A DNA stretch of 64,000 nucleotides from Blastococcus sp. TML/M2B (GTDB lineage Bacteria; Actinomycetota; Actinomycetes; Mycobacteriales; Geodermatophilaceae). Shown here piece by piece: positions 13,666-23,415 of this stretch (its first letter is position 1; each line of letters starts with the position of its first letter). The position numbers and the translations under genes were made by a program. Location: the NCBI RefSeq assembly GCF_016612865.1, contig NZ_JAENZZ010000002.1, positions 248,001-312,000 of the forward strand. Direction: 5' to 3'. Under the pieces are notes generated by a model, which saw only the letters and a list, made by a program, of their open reading frames with translations, was not told where the DNA came from and did not search any database.

Positions 13666-14604
13666 CGGCGCGCCCCGCGGCTGAGCCACCCGCGGCGCCG
13701 CTCCCCCACCTGCTGCCGGCGTTCCCGCGCCCGCTCGACCAGGGCGGTCATCACCATCTCGTCGTAGTCCATCGGCTCGAACGGCACCACCGAGCGGATG
13801 GCGTCGTCGGTGACGACCACCTCGTTGGTCATCGAGTCGATCAGCGACCGGCCCGTGGTCACGTCGACGTCGGTGACGAAGGCCAGCCAGCGCGAGGACA
13901 GCTGCGGGCTGAGCAGCGGCACGGGGACGACGAACAGGTGCCGGTTCTGGATCTCGGCGATGCGGGTGAGCATCTGCAGGTAGGTGAGCACGTCCGGCCC
14001 GCCCACCTCGAACACCCGCCCCTCGGCCTCGGGGGCCTCGAGCACCCCGACCAGGTACCGGACGACGTCGGCGACCGCGATCGGCTGCGTCCGGGTGCTG
14101 ACCCAGCGGGGCGTGACCATGGCGGGCAGGTGGGCCACCAGCTGGCGGGTCATCTCCCAGGACACCCCGCCGTGGCCGACCACGATGCCGGCGCGGAGCA
14201 CGGTCACCGGCACGCCCGTGCCGCCCAGCAGCGTCTCCACCTCGCGGCGGCTGCGCAGGTGCCGGGAGAGCTCGTCGCCGTCCTGGCCGAGGCCGCCGAG
14301 GTAGATGATCCGGCCCACCCCGGCCGCGGCGGCGGCACGGGCGAACGCGCGGGCGGCGTCGGCGTCCTTGCGCTCGAAGTCGGGGTCGTCCAGCGAGTGC
14401 ACGAGGTAGTAGGCGGCCGCGCACCCCTCGAGCGCGGTGCGCAACGAGGCCTCGTCCCCGACGTCGCCGGCCACAGGCGTGCCGGCGCCCCGGTACCGCT
14501 CGGGGCCGCCGGGTCATCGCCCGGACCTCGTGGCCGGCCTCCTCGAGGGCGGTGGCCAGCCTGCTGCCCACGAAGCCCGACGCGCCGGTGACCAGGATCC
14601 TCAT
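13662..14604 (-). CDS. NAD(P)H-binding atypical SDR protein (1-nt frameshift)
   Basis: The N-terminal frame gives MRILVTGASGFVGSRLATAL and EEAGHEVRAMTRRP. The rest lies in the next frame: VAGDVGDEASLRTALEGC, AAYYLVHSLDDPDFE, IIYLGGLGQDGDELS and LTYLQMLTRIAEIQNRH. One extra base in a G run at about 14502-14505 separates them. Removing it yields 313 residues with a smooth family pattern (RPERYRGAGTPVAGDV). The group is the NmrA/SDR_a5-like NAD(P)-binding proteins, often annotated as DUF2867-related membrane-linked epimerases. Function is unknown. Its stop overlaps the CPBP protease start. Confidence 0.8.
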
Positions 14605-14712
14605 GGGGACAGCCTCACCCGGACCGGCCGTCCCGGCGACCCGCGGGCTCCGGATACCGTGCTGGCCTCGGCGGACCCGCGCGGGGTCGGCCCCGTGCGA
14701 GCCGGAGGGCCC

Positions 14713-15190
14713 GTGCCCAGTTCCCTCGACGAGTCCTCGGCCGGGCAGCGCCGGGGCCGCCGCATCGCCATGTCCCCCGACGAGGTGGACGCCTTCCTCC
14801 GCGAGGAGCGGACCTGCCGCGTGGGCACGGTCGGCCCCGACGGCGCCGCGCACGTCTCGCCGCTGTGGTTCGTCTGGGACGGGACGGCGCTGTGGCTGCA
14901 CTCGCTGGTCCGGGCGCAGCGCTGGGCGGACCTGCAGCGCGACCCCCGGGTGACCGTGCTGGTCGACGCGGGCGTGGAGTACACCGAGCTCCGCGGGGTC
15001 GAGTCTGTCCGGCCGCGCCGTCGTCGTCGGCGACGTGCCGTGGACGGGGCAGCCGGACCCTGCGCTGGACGAGCCGGTGCGGCTGTTCGGCGACAAGTAC
15101 GCCGGTGGGCGGCTGCCCGCCGACAGCCGGCACGCCTGGCTGCGGATCGTCCCGGAGAAGCTGGTCAGCTGGGACTTCCGCAAGAGCTGA
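14713..15190 (+). CDS. Pyridoxamine 5'-phosphate oxidase family protein (1-nt frameshift)
   Basis: A split-barrel flavin-binding fold of about 158 residues once one extra base near 15004-15005 is removed. The first frame has MSPDEVDAFLREERTCRVGT followed by HVSPLWFVWDG and LWLHSLVRAQRW; the second has GRAVVVGDVPWTG, FGDKYAGGRLP and a final KLVSWDFRKS. This is the PPOX class F420-dependent or FMN-binding group. Such proteins reduce F420- or flavin-dependent substrates or bind haem; the cofactor is not determined here. The GTG at 14713 has GGAGGG directly upstream and is preferred to earlier in-frame codons. Confidence 0.82.
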
Positions 15191-15205
15191 CCGCTCCCGG
15201 AACCG

Positions 15206-16033
15206 TCAGGCGCCGGCGGCGGTCTCCAGCGCCCGGCGGGTGAGCAGCCGGGCGAGGTGCCGGCGGTAGTCGGCGTCGGCGTGCATGTCGGCCACCGGCG
15301 AGGTGCCCTGGTCGGCCAGGGCCGCGGCCTCGGCGATCGGGGCGCCGGCCGCGAGGGCCTCCTCGGTGGCCGTGGCCCGCAGGACCGTGCCGCCCATGTT
15401 GGCCAGGGCCACCCGGCCGTCGACGGCGGCCGCGGCGACGATCGGCCAGTCGTTGGCCCGCCGGGTGAACTTCTCGTAGCCCCACCCGAGGGTGCCGGTG
15501 CGCGGCACCCGCAGCTCGACGACGAGCTCGTCGGGCGACATCGCCGTCTCGAAGAAGCCGGTCCAGAACTCCGTCACCGGCACCTCCCGGCGCCCGCCGG
15601 GGCCCTGGAGGACGACGGTGCCCCCCAGCGCCAGCAGCGCGGTGGGCAGGTCCGACGCCGGGTCGCTGTGCGCCGTCGTCCCGCCGATCGTGCCGCGGTG
15701 CCGCACCTGAGGGTCGCCCACCAGGCCGGCGACGTGCGGCAGCAGCGGCACCTCGGCGCGGGCGACCTCGTCCCGCTCCAGCTCGTGGTGCCGGGTGCCC
15801 GCGCCGATCGCGACGACCGCGTCCGCGCCGTCCCCCTCGACGCGGACGTAGGACATCCCGGGGATGCCGCTGATGTCGACCAGCACCTCCGGGACGGCCA
15901 ACCGCAGCTTCATCAGCGGCAGCAGCGAGTGCCCGCCGGCCAGCACCTTGGCGTCCTCGCCGTGCTCGGCGAGCGCGGCGAGCGCCTCCTCGACGGAGCC
16001 GACCCGGACGTACTCGAAGGGCGAGGGGATCAC
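15206..16033 (-). CDS. FAD-binding subunit of a molybdenum hydroxylase (CoxM-type)
   Basis: A 275-residue medium subunit of the xanthine/CO dehydrogenase family. It has the FAD_binding_5 motifs [15 protein letters not shown] and [16 protein letters not shown], plus a CO_deh_flav_C domain ([11 protein letters not shown]). It passes electrons from the [2Fe-2S] subunit to FAD and on to an acceptor. The GTG start overlaps the stop of the small-subunit gene as GTGA, so S and M are coupled. The large subunit is encoded divergently 0.7 kb away rather than in the same transcript. Confidence 0.9.
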   Translation of the reverse strand: MIPSPFEYVRVGSVEEALAALAEHGEDAKVLAGGHSLLPLMKLRLAVPEVLVDISGIPGMSYVRVEGDGADAVVAIGAGTRHHELERDEVARAEVPLLPHVAGLVGDPQVRHRGTIGGTTAHSDPASDLPTALLALGGTVVLQGPGGRREVPVTEFWTGFFETAMSPDELVVELRVPRTGTLGWGYEKFTRRANDWPIVAAAAVDGRVALANMGGTVLRATATEEALAAGAPIAEAAALADQGTSPVADMHADADYRRHLARLLTRRALETAAGA

Positions 16034-16533
16034 GCCTGCACCTCCTGCGCGCCCGGGACGCGGCCGGCGGCCGGGCCGGCCTGGGCCGCGGAACGGACCG
16101 CCCGCACGATGTTGTGGTAGCCGGTGCAGCGGCAGAGGTTGCCCTCCAGGCCCTCGCGGACCTCCCGGTCGGTCGGGTCGGGGTTGGCGGCCAGCAGGCC
16201 GACCGAGGCCATGACCATGCCCGGGGTGCAGAACCCGCACTGCAGGCCGTGCTCCTCGCGGAACGCCTTCTGCACCGGGTGCAGCTCGCCGTCGGCGCCG
16301 GCCAGGCCCTCGAGCGTGGTGACCTGGGCGCCGGCGGCCTGCACGGCCAGCACGGTGCAGGACTTCACGCTCAGCCCGTCGACGACGACCGTGCATGCGC
16401 CGCAGGACGTCGTGTCGCAGCCGATGTTGGTCGCCTTGAGCCCGCACACCTCGCGCAGGTAGTGCGCGAGCAGGAGGCGCGGTTCCACCTCGTCGGTGCG
16501 CTGCTCGCCGTTCACGGTGATGGAGACCTGCAT
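16030..16533 (-). CDS. [2Fe-2S] subunit of a molybdenum hydroxylase (CoxS-type)
   Basis: A 167-residue small subunit. The plant-type ferredoxin cluster is in [16 protein letters not shown] with SCTVLA, and the second cluster is in [11 protein letters not shown] with [13 protein letters not shown]. All eight cluster Cys are present. It relays electrons from the Mo-pterin active site to the FAD subunit. The ATG at 16533 is preceded by AGGAGGG at good spacing. It is the first gene of the S-M unit, transcribed away from the large subunit. Confidence 0.93.
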   Translation of the reverse strand: MQVSITVNGEQRTDEVEPRLLLAHYLREVCGLKATNIGCDTTSCGACTVVVDGLSVKSCTVLAVQAAGAQVTTLEGLAGADGELHPVQKAFREEHGLQCGFCTPGMVMASVGLLAANPDPTDREVREGLEGNLCRCTGYHNIVRAVRSAAQAGPAAGRVPGAQEVQA

Positions 16534-16708
16534 CGGTTGCCCTCCTGGGCGGCGGTCGGTGCGTGGTGCCGGGGTTCGAGGTCTACACCCTGCGACCGGC
16601 GGGACACCACCTGGCACCGCGTGTTGCGGGCCGGACCTTGCACGACGACGGGATCGGTGCGAGGTTGCCGGGCGACGCGTTCCTCGGCGGCAGGAGACCC
16701 TGGTGGAG
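16534..16708. promoter_or_regulatory. Divergent intergenic region between CoxS-M and CoxL units
   Basis: These 175 nt separate two divergently transcribed parts of one hydroxylase and must contain promoters for both directions. Ribosome binding sites lie at each edge. I cannot assign -35/-10 boxes with confidence. A control acting here could coordinate all three subunits. Confidence 0.5.
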
Positions 16709-19048
16709 ATGACGGACGGCCCGAGCGACGTGCTGCCGCGGGGCAGCATCCTCGGCACCCGGGTGCTGCGCACCGAGGACCCGGGGTTCCTCACCACCGG
16801 CGCGGTCTACACCGACGACCTGGTCGACGAGCGGCTGGCCGGCGCCGTCCACGTGACGTTCGTGCGCTCGCCGGCGGCGCACGCCCGGATCACCGGCATC
16901 GACACCTCGGCCGCCGAGGGCATGCCGGGCGTCGTCGCCGTCCTCACCGGCGAGGACCTCGACGCGCCCGAGCAGCGCGCGGCGATGCCGATGTACCCGA
17001 AGCCCATGGCGCAGCCGCTGCTGGCCCGCGACACCGTCCGCTTCGTGGGCGAGCCGGTCGCGGTCGTGCTCACCGAGGAGCTGTACCAGGGCGAGGACGC
17101 CGCCGAGCTGGTCAGCGTCGACTACGAGCCGCTGCCGGTCGTCGTCGACCCGAAGGCGGCGCTCGACGGCGAGGTGCTGCTGTTCCCCGAGGCGGGCACG
17201 AACGTCTGCTTCGCCGGCCCCGCGAAGCCCGCCGACGCCGACCCCTTCGACGGCTGCGAGGTCGTCGTCACCCAGGAGATCCTCAACCAGCGGGTCGCCG
17301 TGGCGCCGCTGGAGGTGCGCGCCGCCGCCGCCGCGTGGGGCGAGGACGGCCGGCTGACGCTGTGGCTGCCCAACCAGGGCGCCCAGGGCAGCCTGCGGGC
17401 GGCCCGCGGCCTGCTGGGACTGCCCGCCGACCAGGTGCGTGTCATCACCCCCGACGTCGGCGGCGCGTTCGGCGGCAAGTTCGGCGCCGACCCCGAGCAC
17501 GCCGTCGTGGCCCTGGTCGCCCGGCACGTCGGCCGGCCGGCCACCTGGGTGGAGACCCGCTCCGAGAACATGCTGGGGATGACCCACGGCCGGGCCCAGG
17601 TGCAGACCGTGACCATCGGCGGCGACCGGGACGGCCGGATCCGCGCCTACCGGCTGCACGTGCTCCAGGATGCCGGCGCCTACCCGAAGATGGGCGCGCT
17701 GCTGCCCACGCTGACCCTGCTCATGGCCCCCGGCGTCTACGACATCCCGGTGCTGGAGACCTCCTTCCAGAGCGTCGTCACCAACACCACGCCGATCGGC
17801 GCCTACCGCGGCGCGGGCCGGCCCGAGGCCACCGCGGCCATCGAGCGGGCCGTCGACCTGTTCGCCGCCGAGCTCGGCATGGACCCCGCCGAGGTGCGCC
17901 GGAAGAACCTGGTCGCCCCGTTCACCGAGCCGTGGATGAGCAAGGGCGGTGCCCTCTACGACTCCGGCGACTACCCGGCGGCCCTGGACGCCGTGCTCGA
18001 GGCCGCGGGCTACGGCGACCTCCGGGCGGAGCAGGCGGCCCGGCGCGAGCGCGGCGACGTCCGCCAGCTGGGGGTGGGCCTCTCGGTCTACGTGGAGATC
18101 ACCGGCGCGGGCTCCGAGGCCGGGGACCCCAACGAGGCCGCGGTCGTCGAGGTGCACCCCGACGGGTCGGCGACGATCCTCACCGGCACCTCGCCGCACG
18201 GGCAGGGGCACTCCACCGCCTGGGCGATGCTGGCCAGCGAGGAGCTCGGCATCCCGGTCGAGCGGATCACCGTGCGCTGGGGCGACACCGACCTGATCCC
18301 GAAGGGCGGCGGCACCGGCGGTTCCCGCAGCCTCCAGCTGGGCGGGGCGTCGGTGCGCCAGGCCGCCGGCGAGCTGGTCGAGCTGGCCCGCCAGCGGGCG
18401 GCCCAGGAGCTGGAGGTCGACCCCGCCGACCTCGTCGTCGACCGGGAGCTCGCGGGCCTGCGCGTCGCCGGCGTCCCGGGTGCGTCGGTCTCCTTCGCCG
18501 CGCTGGCGGAGAAGGAGCGGTTGTTCGTCCGCAGCGTGTTCACCGCGCCGGGCGCCACGTACCCGTTCGGCGCGCACGTCGCCGTCGTCGAGGTCGACGT
18601 CGAGTCGGGCAAGGCCGAGCTGGTGCGGCTGGTCGCGCTGGACGACGCCGGGGTCATCCTCAACCCGCTGCTCGCCGAGGGGCAGCGGCACGGCGGCCTG
18701 GCCCAGGGTGCGGCACAGGCGCTGCTGGAGGAGATCCTCTACGACGCCGACGGCAACCCGACGACGTCGACGTTCGCCGACTACCCGATCGTCTCGGCCA
18801 CCGAGCTGCCCTCGTTCGAGCTGGTCGCCAGCGAGACCCCGACCAGCTACAACCCGCTCGGCGCCAAGGGCATCGGCGAGGCCGGCACCATCGGCGCCAC
18901 CCCGGCGGTGCAGAACGCGGTCATCGACGCCGTCGCCCACCTCGGCGTCCGGCACGTCGACATGCCGACGACGCCGATGCGCATCTGGCGGGCGGTGCAG
19001 GCCATCCGTCGGCTGATCCCGCCGACGAGGCGAACGCCGCGTGCGTGA
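16709..19048 (+). CDS. Molybdopterin-binding large subunit of a CoxL-type hydroxylase (form II motif)
   Basis: A 779-residue large subunit with the N-terminal Ald_Xan_dh_C hammerhead domain (from about residue 30) and the Mo-cofactor domains after about 150. The active-site loop reads AYRGAGR, the form II signature, not the AYxCSFR of true form I CO dehydrogenases. GGAFGGKFG and the Mo-site Glu in [12 protein letters not shown] are present. It probably hydroxylates an aldehyde, purine or N-heterocycle. The ATG at 16709 is chosen; a GTG at 16703 is an alternative. The C-terminal tail after QAIRRL is slightly atypical. Confidence 0.9.
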   Translation: MTDGPSDVLPRGSILGTRVLRTEDPGFLTTGAVYTDDLVDERLAGAVHVTFVRSPAAHARITGIDTSAAEGMPGVVAVLTGEDLDAPEQRAAMPMYPKPMAQPLLARDTVRFVGEPVAVVLTEELYQGEDAAELVSVDYEPLPVVVDPKAALDGEVLLFPEAGTNVCFAGPAKPADADPFDGCEVVVTQEILNQRVAVAPLEVRAAAAAWGEDGRLTLWLPNQGAQGSLRAARGLLGLPADQVRVITPDVGGAFGGKFGADPEHAVVALVARHVGRPATWVETRSENMLGMTHGRAQVQTVTIGGDRDGRIRAYRLHVLQDAGAYPKMGALLPTLTLLMAPGVYDIPVLETSFQSVVTNTTPIGAYRGAGRPEATAAIERAVDLFAAELGMDPAEVRRKNLVAPFTEPWMSKGGALYDSGDYPAALDAVLEAAGYGDLRAEQAARRERGDVRQLGVGLSVYVEITGAGSEAGDPNEAAVVEVHPDGSATILTGTSPHGQGHSTAWAMLASEELGIPVERITVRWGDTDLIPKGGGTGGSRSLQLGGASVRQAAGELVELARQRAAQELEVDPADLVVDRELAGLRVAGVPGASVSFAALAEKERLFVRSVFTAPGATYPFGAHVAVVEVDVESGKAELVRLVALDDAGVILNPLLAEGQRHGGLAQGAAQALLEEILYDADGNPTTSTFADYPIVSATELPSFELVASETPTSYNPLGAKGIGEAGTIGATPAVQNAVIDAVAHLGVRHVDMPTTPMRIWRAVQAIRRLIPPTRRTPRA

Positions 19049-19152
19049 TCACCACGCACCCGCGGTCGTTCCAGCGTCTGCGAGGCGACCCTCAGCGAGG
19101 GCTGATCACGGATCGGCGGCGCTCGGGGCGTCCGGTGCCGGTCGCCGCCGCG

Positions 19153-19908
19153 TCAGGCGTCGGTGCCCAGCCGGTACAGCGCGGTGTGGTGCACCTGGAA
19201 GACCGGCTGGTCGCCGGCGAGGACCAGCGCGTCGTAGCGGACCTCGTCGTGCCGGCCCCGGCGGCCGACGTGCGTGACGCGGCCGTGCGTCGTGAGCACC
19301 ACGGGCAGGCGGGCGATGCCGAGGAAGCGGCAGTCGCTCGCGGTGTGGATCCACGGCCCCAGGGCCACGTTCTGCATCAGCAGCCGGTGGACCGCCTTCA
19401 TCAGCATCCCCGGGTGCGCCCAGCCGTTCTCCCGGTACAGCGTCAGGGGCTCCCCGATCGCGTCGAGGTACCACTCGTTCCGCTCGACGGTGCACAGCTC
19501 CGCGACGCTGCCGAACGGCCCCACGACCGGGTCCGCCACCAACCCGGGACCGGCCGGCACCTCCGTGAAGCCGGTGAGGTCGGGCCGGTCCGCCGACGGT
19601 TGCGCCGAGCCGACGCAACGCACCTCGCCGTCCGGGCCGGTGGCGGTGAGCCGGCCGTCGGCCAGCTCGACGAGCAGCTCCTCGCCGTCGTAGACGGGAC
19701 GGCGGAAGCGCACGTCCACCCGTCCCTCGGACAGCCACTGCTCGCCCCACCCGGTCACGAGCGGCGTGGTCATGCGGGCGAACAGCTCCACGCCGGGGAC
19801 CAGCGCGCCGGAGAAGCCGAGCTGCCGGGCGACGCCGTCCTCGTGGATCTTGTTGGCGGCCTCCTCGACGACACGGGCGACGAACCGGTGCGGCGCGGGG
19901 GCGTCCAT
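19153..19908 (-). CDS. Hotdog-fold (MaoC-like) hypothetical protein
   Basis: A 251-residue protein with a MaoC/hotdog-like first half: HEDGVARQLGFSGALVPGVE followed by VDVRFRRPVYDGEELLVELADG, the pattern of an acyl-CoA hydratase or thioesterase core helix and strands. The second half has RFLGIARLPVVL and a strand-rich YDALVLAGDQPVFQVHHTALY. A double hotdog is plausible. No catalytic Asp/His pair could be identified with confidence. Its ATG overlaps the SerA stop as ATGA, and it sits last in a FadD/SerA/hotdog run, which supports action on CoA esters or acid intermediates. Confidence 0.7.
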   Translation of the reverse strand: MDAPAPHRFVARVVEEAANKIHEDGVARQLGFSGALVPGVELFARMTTPLVTGWGEQWLSEGRVDVRFRRPVYDGEELLVELADGRLTATGPDGEVRCVGSAQPSADRPDLTGFTEVPAGPGLVADPVVGPFGSVAELCTVERNEWYLDAIGEPLTLYRENGWAHPGMLMKAVHRLLMQNVALGPWIHTASDCRFLGIARLPVVLTTHGRVTHVGRRGRHDEVRYDALVLAGDQPVFQVHHTALYRLGTDA

Positions 19909-21137
19909 CAGCCGGCGCTCTCCACCAGCCGGGGAAACGCCGGCCCGTGGGTGGTCAACCGGACGCTCTCGGGGAGCGCCCGCAGCGCCGCGAGCAGCGC
20001 GGGCGGGAGCTCCGCGCTCACGTCGGTGACGACGTAGCCGAACTCGCCGCGGGTGGCCAGCACCTGGCCGTCGACGTTGAGCCCGTGCTCCCCCACCAAG
20101 GCGTCGACCCGCGCCAGGACGCCGGGCACGTTCCGGTGCAGCAGCCCGAACCGCTGCGCCGAGCGGCCGTGCAGCGCGACCGTGGGCAGGTTGACGCTCA
20201 GCGTCGTCGTCCCCGCGCCGACGTAGTCGGCCAGCTTGCCCGCGACGAAGCGGCCGATGTCGTGCTGGGCCTCCTGGGTGGACCCGCCGACGTGCGGGGT
20301 GAGGATGACGTTGGGCAGCCCCCGGAGCGCGGAGTCGAAGGGGTCGCCCTGCTCGGCGGGCTCCTCCGGGAAGACGTCGACGGCGGCCCCGGCGATGTGC
20401 CCGCTGAGGATGTTCTCGCGCAGCGCCTCGTGGTCGACGACGAAGCCGCGGGACAGGTTGAGGAACAGGCTGCGCGGGCGCATGCGGGCGAACTGCTCGG
20501 CGCCGAACAGCCCGGCGTTGCCGCCCCGGCCGTCGACGTGCAGCGTCACCGCCTCCGCCCGCTCGAGCAGCTCGTCCAGGCTGCCGCACTTCTCCGCGTT
20601 GCCGAGGGCCAGCTTGTCCTCGAGGTCGTAGTAGACGACCCGCATGCCCAGCGCCTCGGCCAGCACCGACAGCTGGCTGCCGATGTTGCCGTAGCCCACG
20701 ATGCCGAGCGTCCGGCCGCGGATCTCGTGGCTGCCCGCCGCCGACTTGTCCCAGGTGCCGGCGTGCAGCGCCTTGTCCCGGTCGAGCAGCCGCCGGGCCA
20801 GGCTGATGATCTCGGCGATCGCCAGCTCGACCACGCTGCGGGTGTTGGAGTAGGGCGCGTTGAAGACGGCGACGCCGGCGGCCGCGGCGGCGGCGAGGTC
20901 GATCTGGTTGGTGCCGATGCAGAAGGCCCCCACCGCGACCAGCTCGGGGCGCTGCCGGAACACCTCGGCGGACACCTGGGTCTTCGACCGGATGCCGAGC
21001 AGCGTGATCCCGTCGAGGGCGTCGATCAGCTCGGGTTCGGCCAGCGCACCGCGCCGGGACTCGACCTCGAACCCGGCGGCGGTCAGCAGCTCGACCGCGA
21101 CCGGGTCGATGTTCTCGAGCAGCAGGGCTCTGGGCAT
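19908..21137 (-). CDS. serA: Phosphoglycerate dehydrogenase (ACT-domain D-2-hydroxyacid dehydrogenase)
   Basis: A 409-residue enzyme, the length of the short E. coli-type SerA. It has an N-terminal substrate domain with GAFCIGTNQIDL, a Rossmann motif LGIVGYGNIGSQL, the catalytic Arg in NLSRG, Glu in DVFPEEP, and His in LTPHVGGSTQEAQ. A C-terminal ACT domain follows (NVPGVLARVDALVGEHGLNV). It should oxidise 3-phosphoglycerate with NAD+ in serine synthesis, with possible serine feedback at the ACT domain. The FadD gene lies 19 nt upstream and the hotdog gene overlaps downstream, which is an unusual setting for a serine biosynthetic gene. Confidence 0.9.
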   Translation of the reverse strand: MPRALLLENIDPVAVELLTAAGFEVESRRGALAEPELIDALDGITLLGIRSKTQVSAEVFRQRPELVAVGAFCIGTNQIDLAAAAAAGVAVFNAPYSNTRSVVELAIAEIISLARRLLDRDKALHAGTWDKSAAGSHEIRGRTLGIVGYGNIGSQLSVLAEALGMRVVYYDLEDKLALGNAEKCGSLDELLERAEAVTLHVDGRGGNAGLFGAEQFARMRPRSLFLNLSRGFVVDHEALRENILSGHIAGAAVDVFPEEPAEQGDPFDSALRGLPNVILTPHVGGSTQEAQHDIGRFVAGKLADYVGAGTTTLSVNLPTVALHGRSAQRFGLLHRNVPGVLARVDALVGEHGLNVDGQVLATRGEFGYVVTDVSAELPPALLAALRALPESVRLTTHGPAFPRLVESAG

Positions 21138-21156
21138 GCACCCGAACCTAGCGGCG

Positions 21157-22818
21157 TCAGGCGAAGCGGTGCGCGGCGGCCGACTGGAGGCCCAGCTCCT
21201 CGATGGAGACCTCCCGCATCTCGACCTTGCGGATCTTGCCGGTCACCGTCATCGGGAACTCGTCGACGACCTTCACGTAGCGGGGCACCTTGTAGTGCGC
21301 GAGCCGGCCGGCGCAGAACTCCCGCAGCGCCTCGGCGGTGAGCGGTTCGGCGCCCTCGCGCAGCCGCACCCACGCCATGAGCTCCTCCCCGTACCGCTCG
21401 TCGGGGACGCCGATCACCTGGGCGTCGACGACGTCGGGGTGGGTGTAGAGGAACTCCTCGATCTCGCGCGGGTACACGTTCTCCCCGCCGCGGATCACCA
21501 TGTCCTTGATCCGGCCGACGATGTTCAGGTAGCCCGCCTCGTCCATGACGGCGAGGTCGCCGGTGTGCATCCACCGGGCGGCGTCGATGACCTCGGCGGT
21601 CTTCTCCGGCTCGTCCCAGTAGCCGAGCATCACCGAGTAGCCGCGGGTGCAGAACTCGCCGGGTTCGCCGCGCGGCACGGTCAGCCCGGTCGCGGGGTCG
21701 ACGACCTTCACCTCCAGGTGCGGGTGCACCCGGCCGACGGTCGCGGTCCGGCGGTCTAGGTCGTCGTCGGCACCGGTCTGGGTGGACACCGGCGAGGTCT
21801 CGGTCATGCCGTAGCAGATGGTCACCTCGGTCATCCCCATCTCGCTGACCACCCGCTTCATCACCTCCACCGGGCACGGGGAGCCGGCCATGATCCCCGT
21901 GCGCAGGGTGGACAGGTCGTAGTCGGCGAAGTCCGCCAGGCCCAGCTCGGCGATGAACATGGTCGGGACGCCGTAGAGCGAGGTGCAGCGCTCCTCCTGC
22001 ACGGCCCTCAGCGTCAGCGCCGGGTCGAAGCCGGGGGCCGGGATGACCATCGTCGCCCCGTGCGAGGTCGCCCCCAGGTTGCCCATCCCCATGCCGAAGC
22101 AGTGGTAGTAGGGCACCGGGATGCAGACCCGGTCGGCCTCGGTGTAGCCGCAGCCCTCGCCGACGAAGAAGCCGTTGTTGAGCAGGTTGTGGTGGGTGAG
22201 CGTGGCGCCCTTCGGGAAGCCGGTCGTCCCGGACGTGTACTGGATGTTGATCGGGTCGTCGGCCGACAGCTGCGCCTCCCGCTCGGCCAGCAGCCCGCGG
22301 TCCGCCGCCCGGCCGGTCGCCAGCAGCTGCTCCCACTCCGGGCTCCCGAGGAACACCACCTCGCGCAGCTCGGGGCACTCGCCGCGCACCTCGGCGACCA
22401 TCGCGCGGTAGTCGCTGGTCCTGAACTCCGGCGCGGACACCAGCACCGAGATGCCCGCCTGCTTCAGCACGTAGGCCAGCTCGTGCGTCCGGTAGGCGGG
22501 GTTGATGTTGACCAGCACCGCGCCGATCTTCGCCGTCCCGTACTGGACGAACACCCACTCGGCGCAGTTCGGCGCCCAGATGCCGACCCGGTCGCCCTTC
22601 CGCACCCCGAGGGCGTCGAGCCCGAGCGCGCAGGCGTCGACGTCGGCGACCAGCTGGGGGTAGCTCCAGCGACGGCCGGTGGCGCACTCCACCAGCGCCT
22701 CGTGCTCGCCGACGCGGGCCGCGGTGCGGTCGAGGTTCGCGCCGATCGTGTCGCCCAGCAGCGGCACGGCGGAGGTCCCGCTGCTGTAGGAGGGGACCGC
22801 GGGGCTCGGCTGGGACAC
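21157..22818 (-). CDS. Fatty-acyl-CoA synthetase (AMP-binding)
   Basis: A 553-residue ANL-superfamily enzyme. It has the P-loop-like [18 protein letters not shown] (about residues 190-207), the A4/A5 motif GYGMTETSP in the form [24 protein letters not shown], and the hinge/catalytic Lys in [21 protein letters not shown] and MTVTGKIRK. It activates a carboxylic acid as acyl-AMP and transfers it to CoA. Medium- or long-chain substrates are likely, by resemblance to FadD-type AMP-binding proteins. The GTG start follows GGAGGTAGGA. It leads a run with SerA and a hotdog protein. Confidence 0.9.
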   Translation of the reverse strand: MSQPSPAVPSYSSGTSAVPLLGDTIGANLDRTAARVGEHEALVECATGRRWSYPQLVADVDACALGLDALGVRKGDRVGIWAPNCAEWVFVQYGTAKIGAVLVNINPAYRTHELAYVLKQAGISVLVSAPEFRTSDYRAMVAEVRGECPELREVVFLGSPEWEQLLATGRAADRGLLAEREAQLSADDPINIQYTSGTTGFPKGATLTHHNLLNNGFFVGEGCGYTEADRVCIPVPYYHCFGMGMGNLGATSHGATMVIPAPGFDPALTLRAVQEERCTSLYGVPTMFIAELGLADFADYDLSTLRTGIMAGSPCPVEVMKRVVSEMGMTEVTICYGMTETSPVSTQTGADDDLDRRTATVGRVHPHLEVKVVDPATGLTVPRGEPGEFCTRGYSVMLGYWDEPEKTAEVIDAARWMHTGDLAVMDEAGYLNIVGRIKDMVIRGGENVYPREIEEFLYTHPDVVDAQVIGVPDERYGEELMAWVRLREGAEPLTAEALREFCAGRLAHYKVPRYVKVVDEFPMTVTGKIRKVEMREVSIEELGLQSAAAHRFA

Positions 22819-23100
22819 GTCCTACCTCCGGTGCGGTGGGTGCGGCGCGGAGCGGCCCGTTCCCGGGTCGACGCATTGTGGGCCGGACGCGTGCACGCCG
22901 TCCAGGGCGGCGGCCCGGCCGGTCCCGGTGCGCTCCACGACGGCTCCAGCGGTTCCCGAGCGCCGCGCGCCATGGTCTGCCCGCTCGGGTGCGGACCACC
23001 TGCCCGCACCCGCCCGGACGAGGAGAACGCGCATGACCTGCACGCAGCACCGCCTGGGAGCCGCGCGGGCGACGGCGCGACCGCGCTGATCGACCTGCGC
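22819..23100. other. Intergenic stretch upstream of the acyl-CoA synthetase
   Basis: No convincing gene is visible in these 282 nt. They should hold the promoter of the leftward FadD operon, and they border a decayed transporter fragment on the right. No clear operator palindrome was found. Confidence 0.4.
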
Positions 23101-23351
23101 TACGACGTGCCGGTCACCGAGGCGGGGGCCTGGCGATCGCGATCCTCATCGGCGCGACCCTGGTCCGGCTGGTGCTGGTGCCGGCGACGTGGCGCTGCTG
23201 GGCTCCCGGAACTGGTGGCTCCCGGGCTGGCTGGACCGGCTGCTCCCCCCACCTGGACCTCGAGCCGGTCACCTCCGAGCCGCTCGTGCCGGCAGACGTG
23301 CCCGACGACGAGCCGCCGCCGCGGGTGCCGGAGGCCGCGGGCGCCCGCTGA
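23101..23351 (+). pseudogene. MMPL family transporter, C-terminal remnant
   Basis: Across three frames the translation reads LAIAILIGATLVRLVLVPAT, then ALLGSRNWWLPGWLDRLLP, then HLDLEPVTSEPLVPADVP, ending at a TGA at 23349. This is the last transmembrane helix and tail typical of MMPL/RND transporters (VPATMALLG..NWW.P.WLD..LP). One base is missing after GCGACG near 23190 and one is extra in a C run near 23250. The preceding ~700 residues are absent, with only a short unrelated-looking stretch upstream. It is a true gene fragment, not a simple artefact, since most of the gene is lost. Confidence 0.7.
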
Positions 23352-23361
23352 CGCCCGGGCC

Positions 23362-23395
23362 GGACGCCCCGCGCCGATGCCGGCGCGGGGCGTCC
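23362..23395. terminator. Bidirectional hairpin terminator
   Basis: A 14-bp perfect stem (23362-23375 with 23382-23395) with a 6-nt loop lies between the MMPL remnant on the plus strand and the end of the leftward monooxygenase-hydrolase gene. Confidence 0.75.
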
Positions 23396-23415
23396 GTCGT
23401 GGGTCGCGCGGGCCG

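Noticed and set aside
17770..17840. True aerobic carbon monoxide dehydrogenase (form I CoxL)
   Set aside because: The active-site loop is AYRGAGR rather than AYxCSFR, and no coxDEFG genes accompany it.
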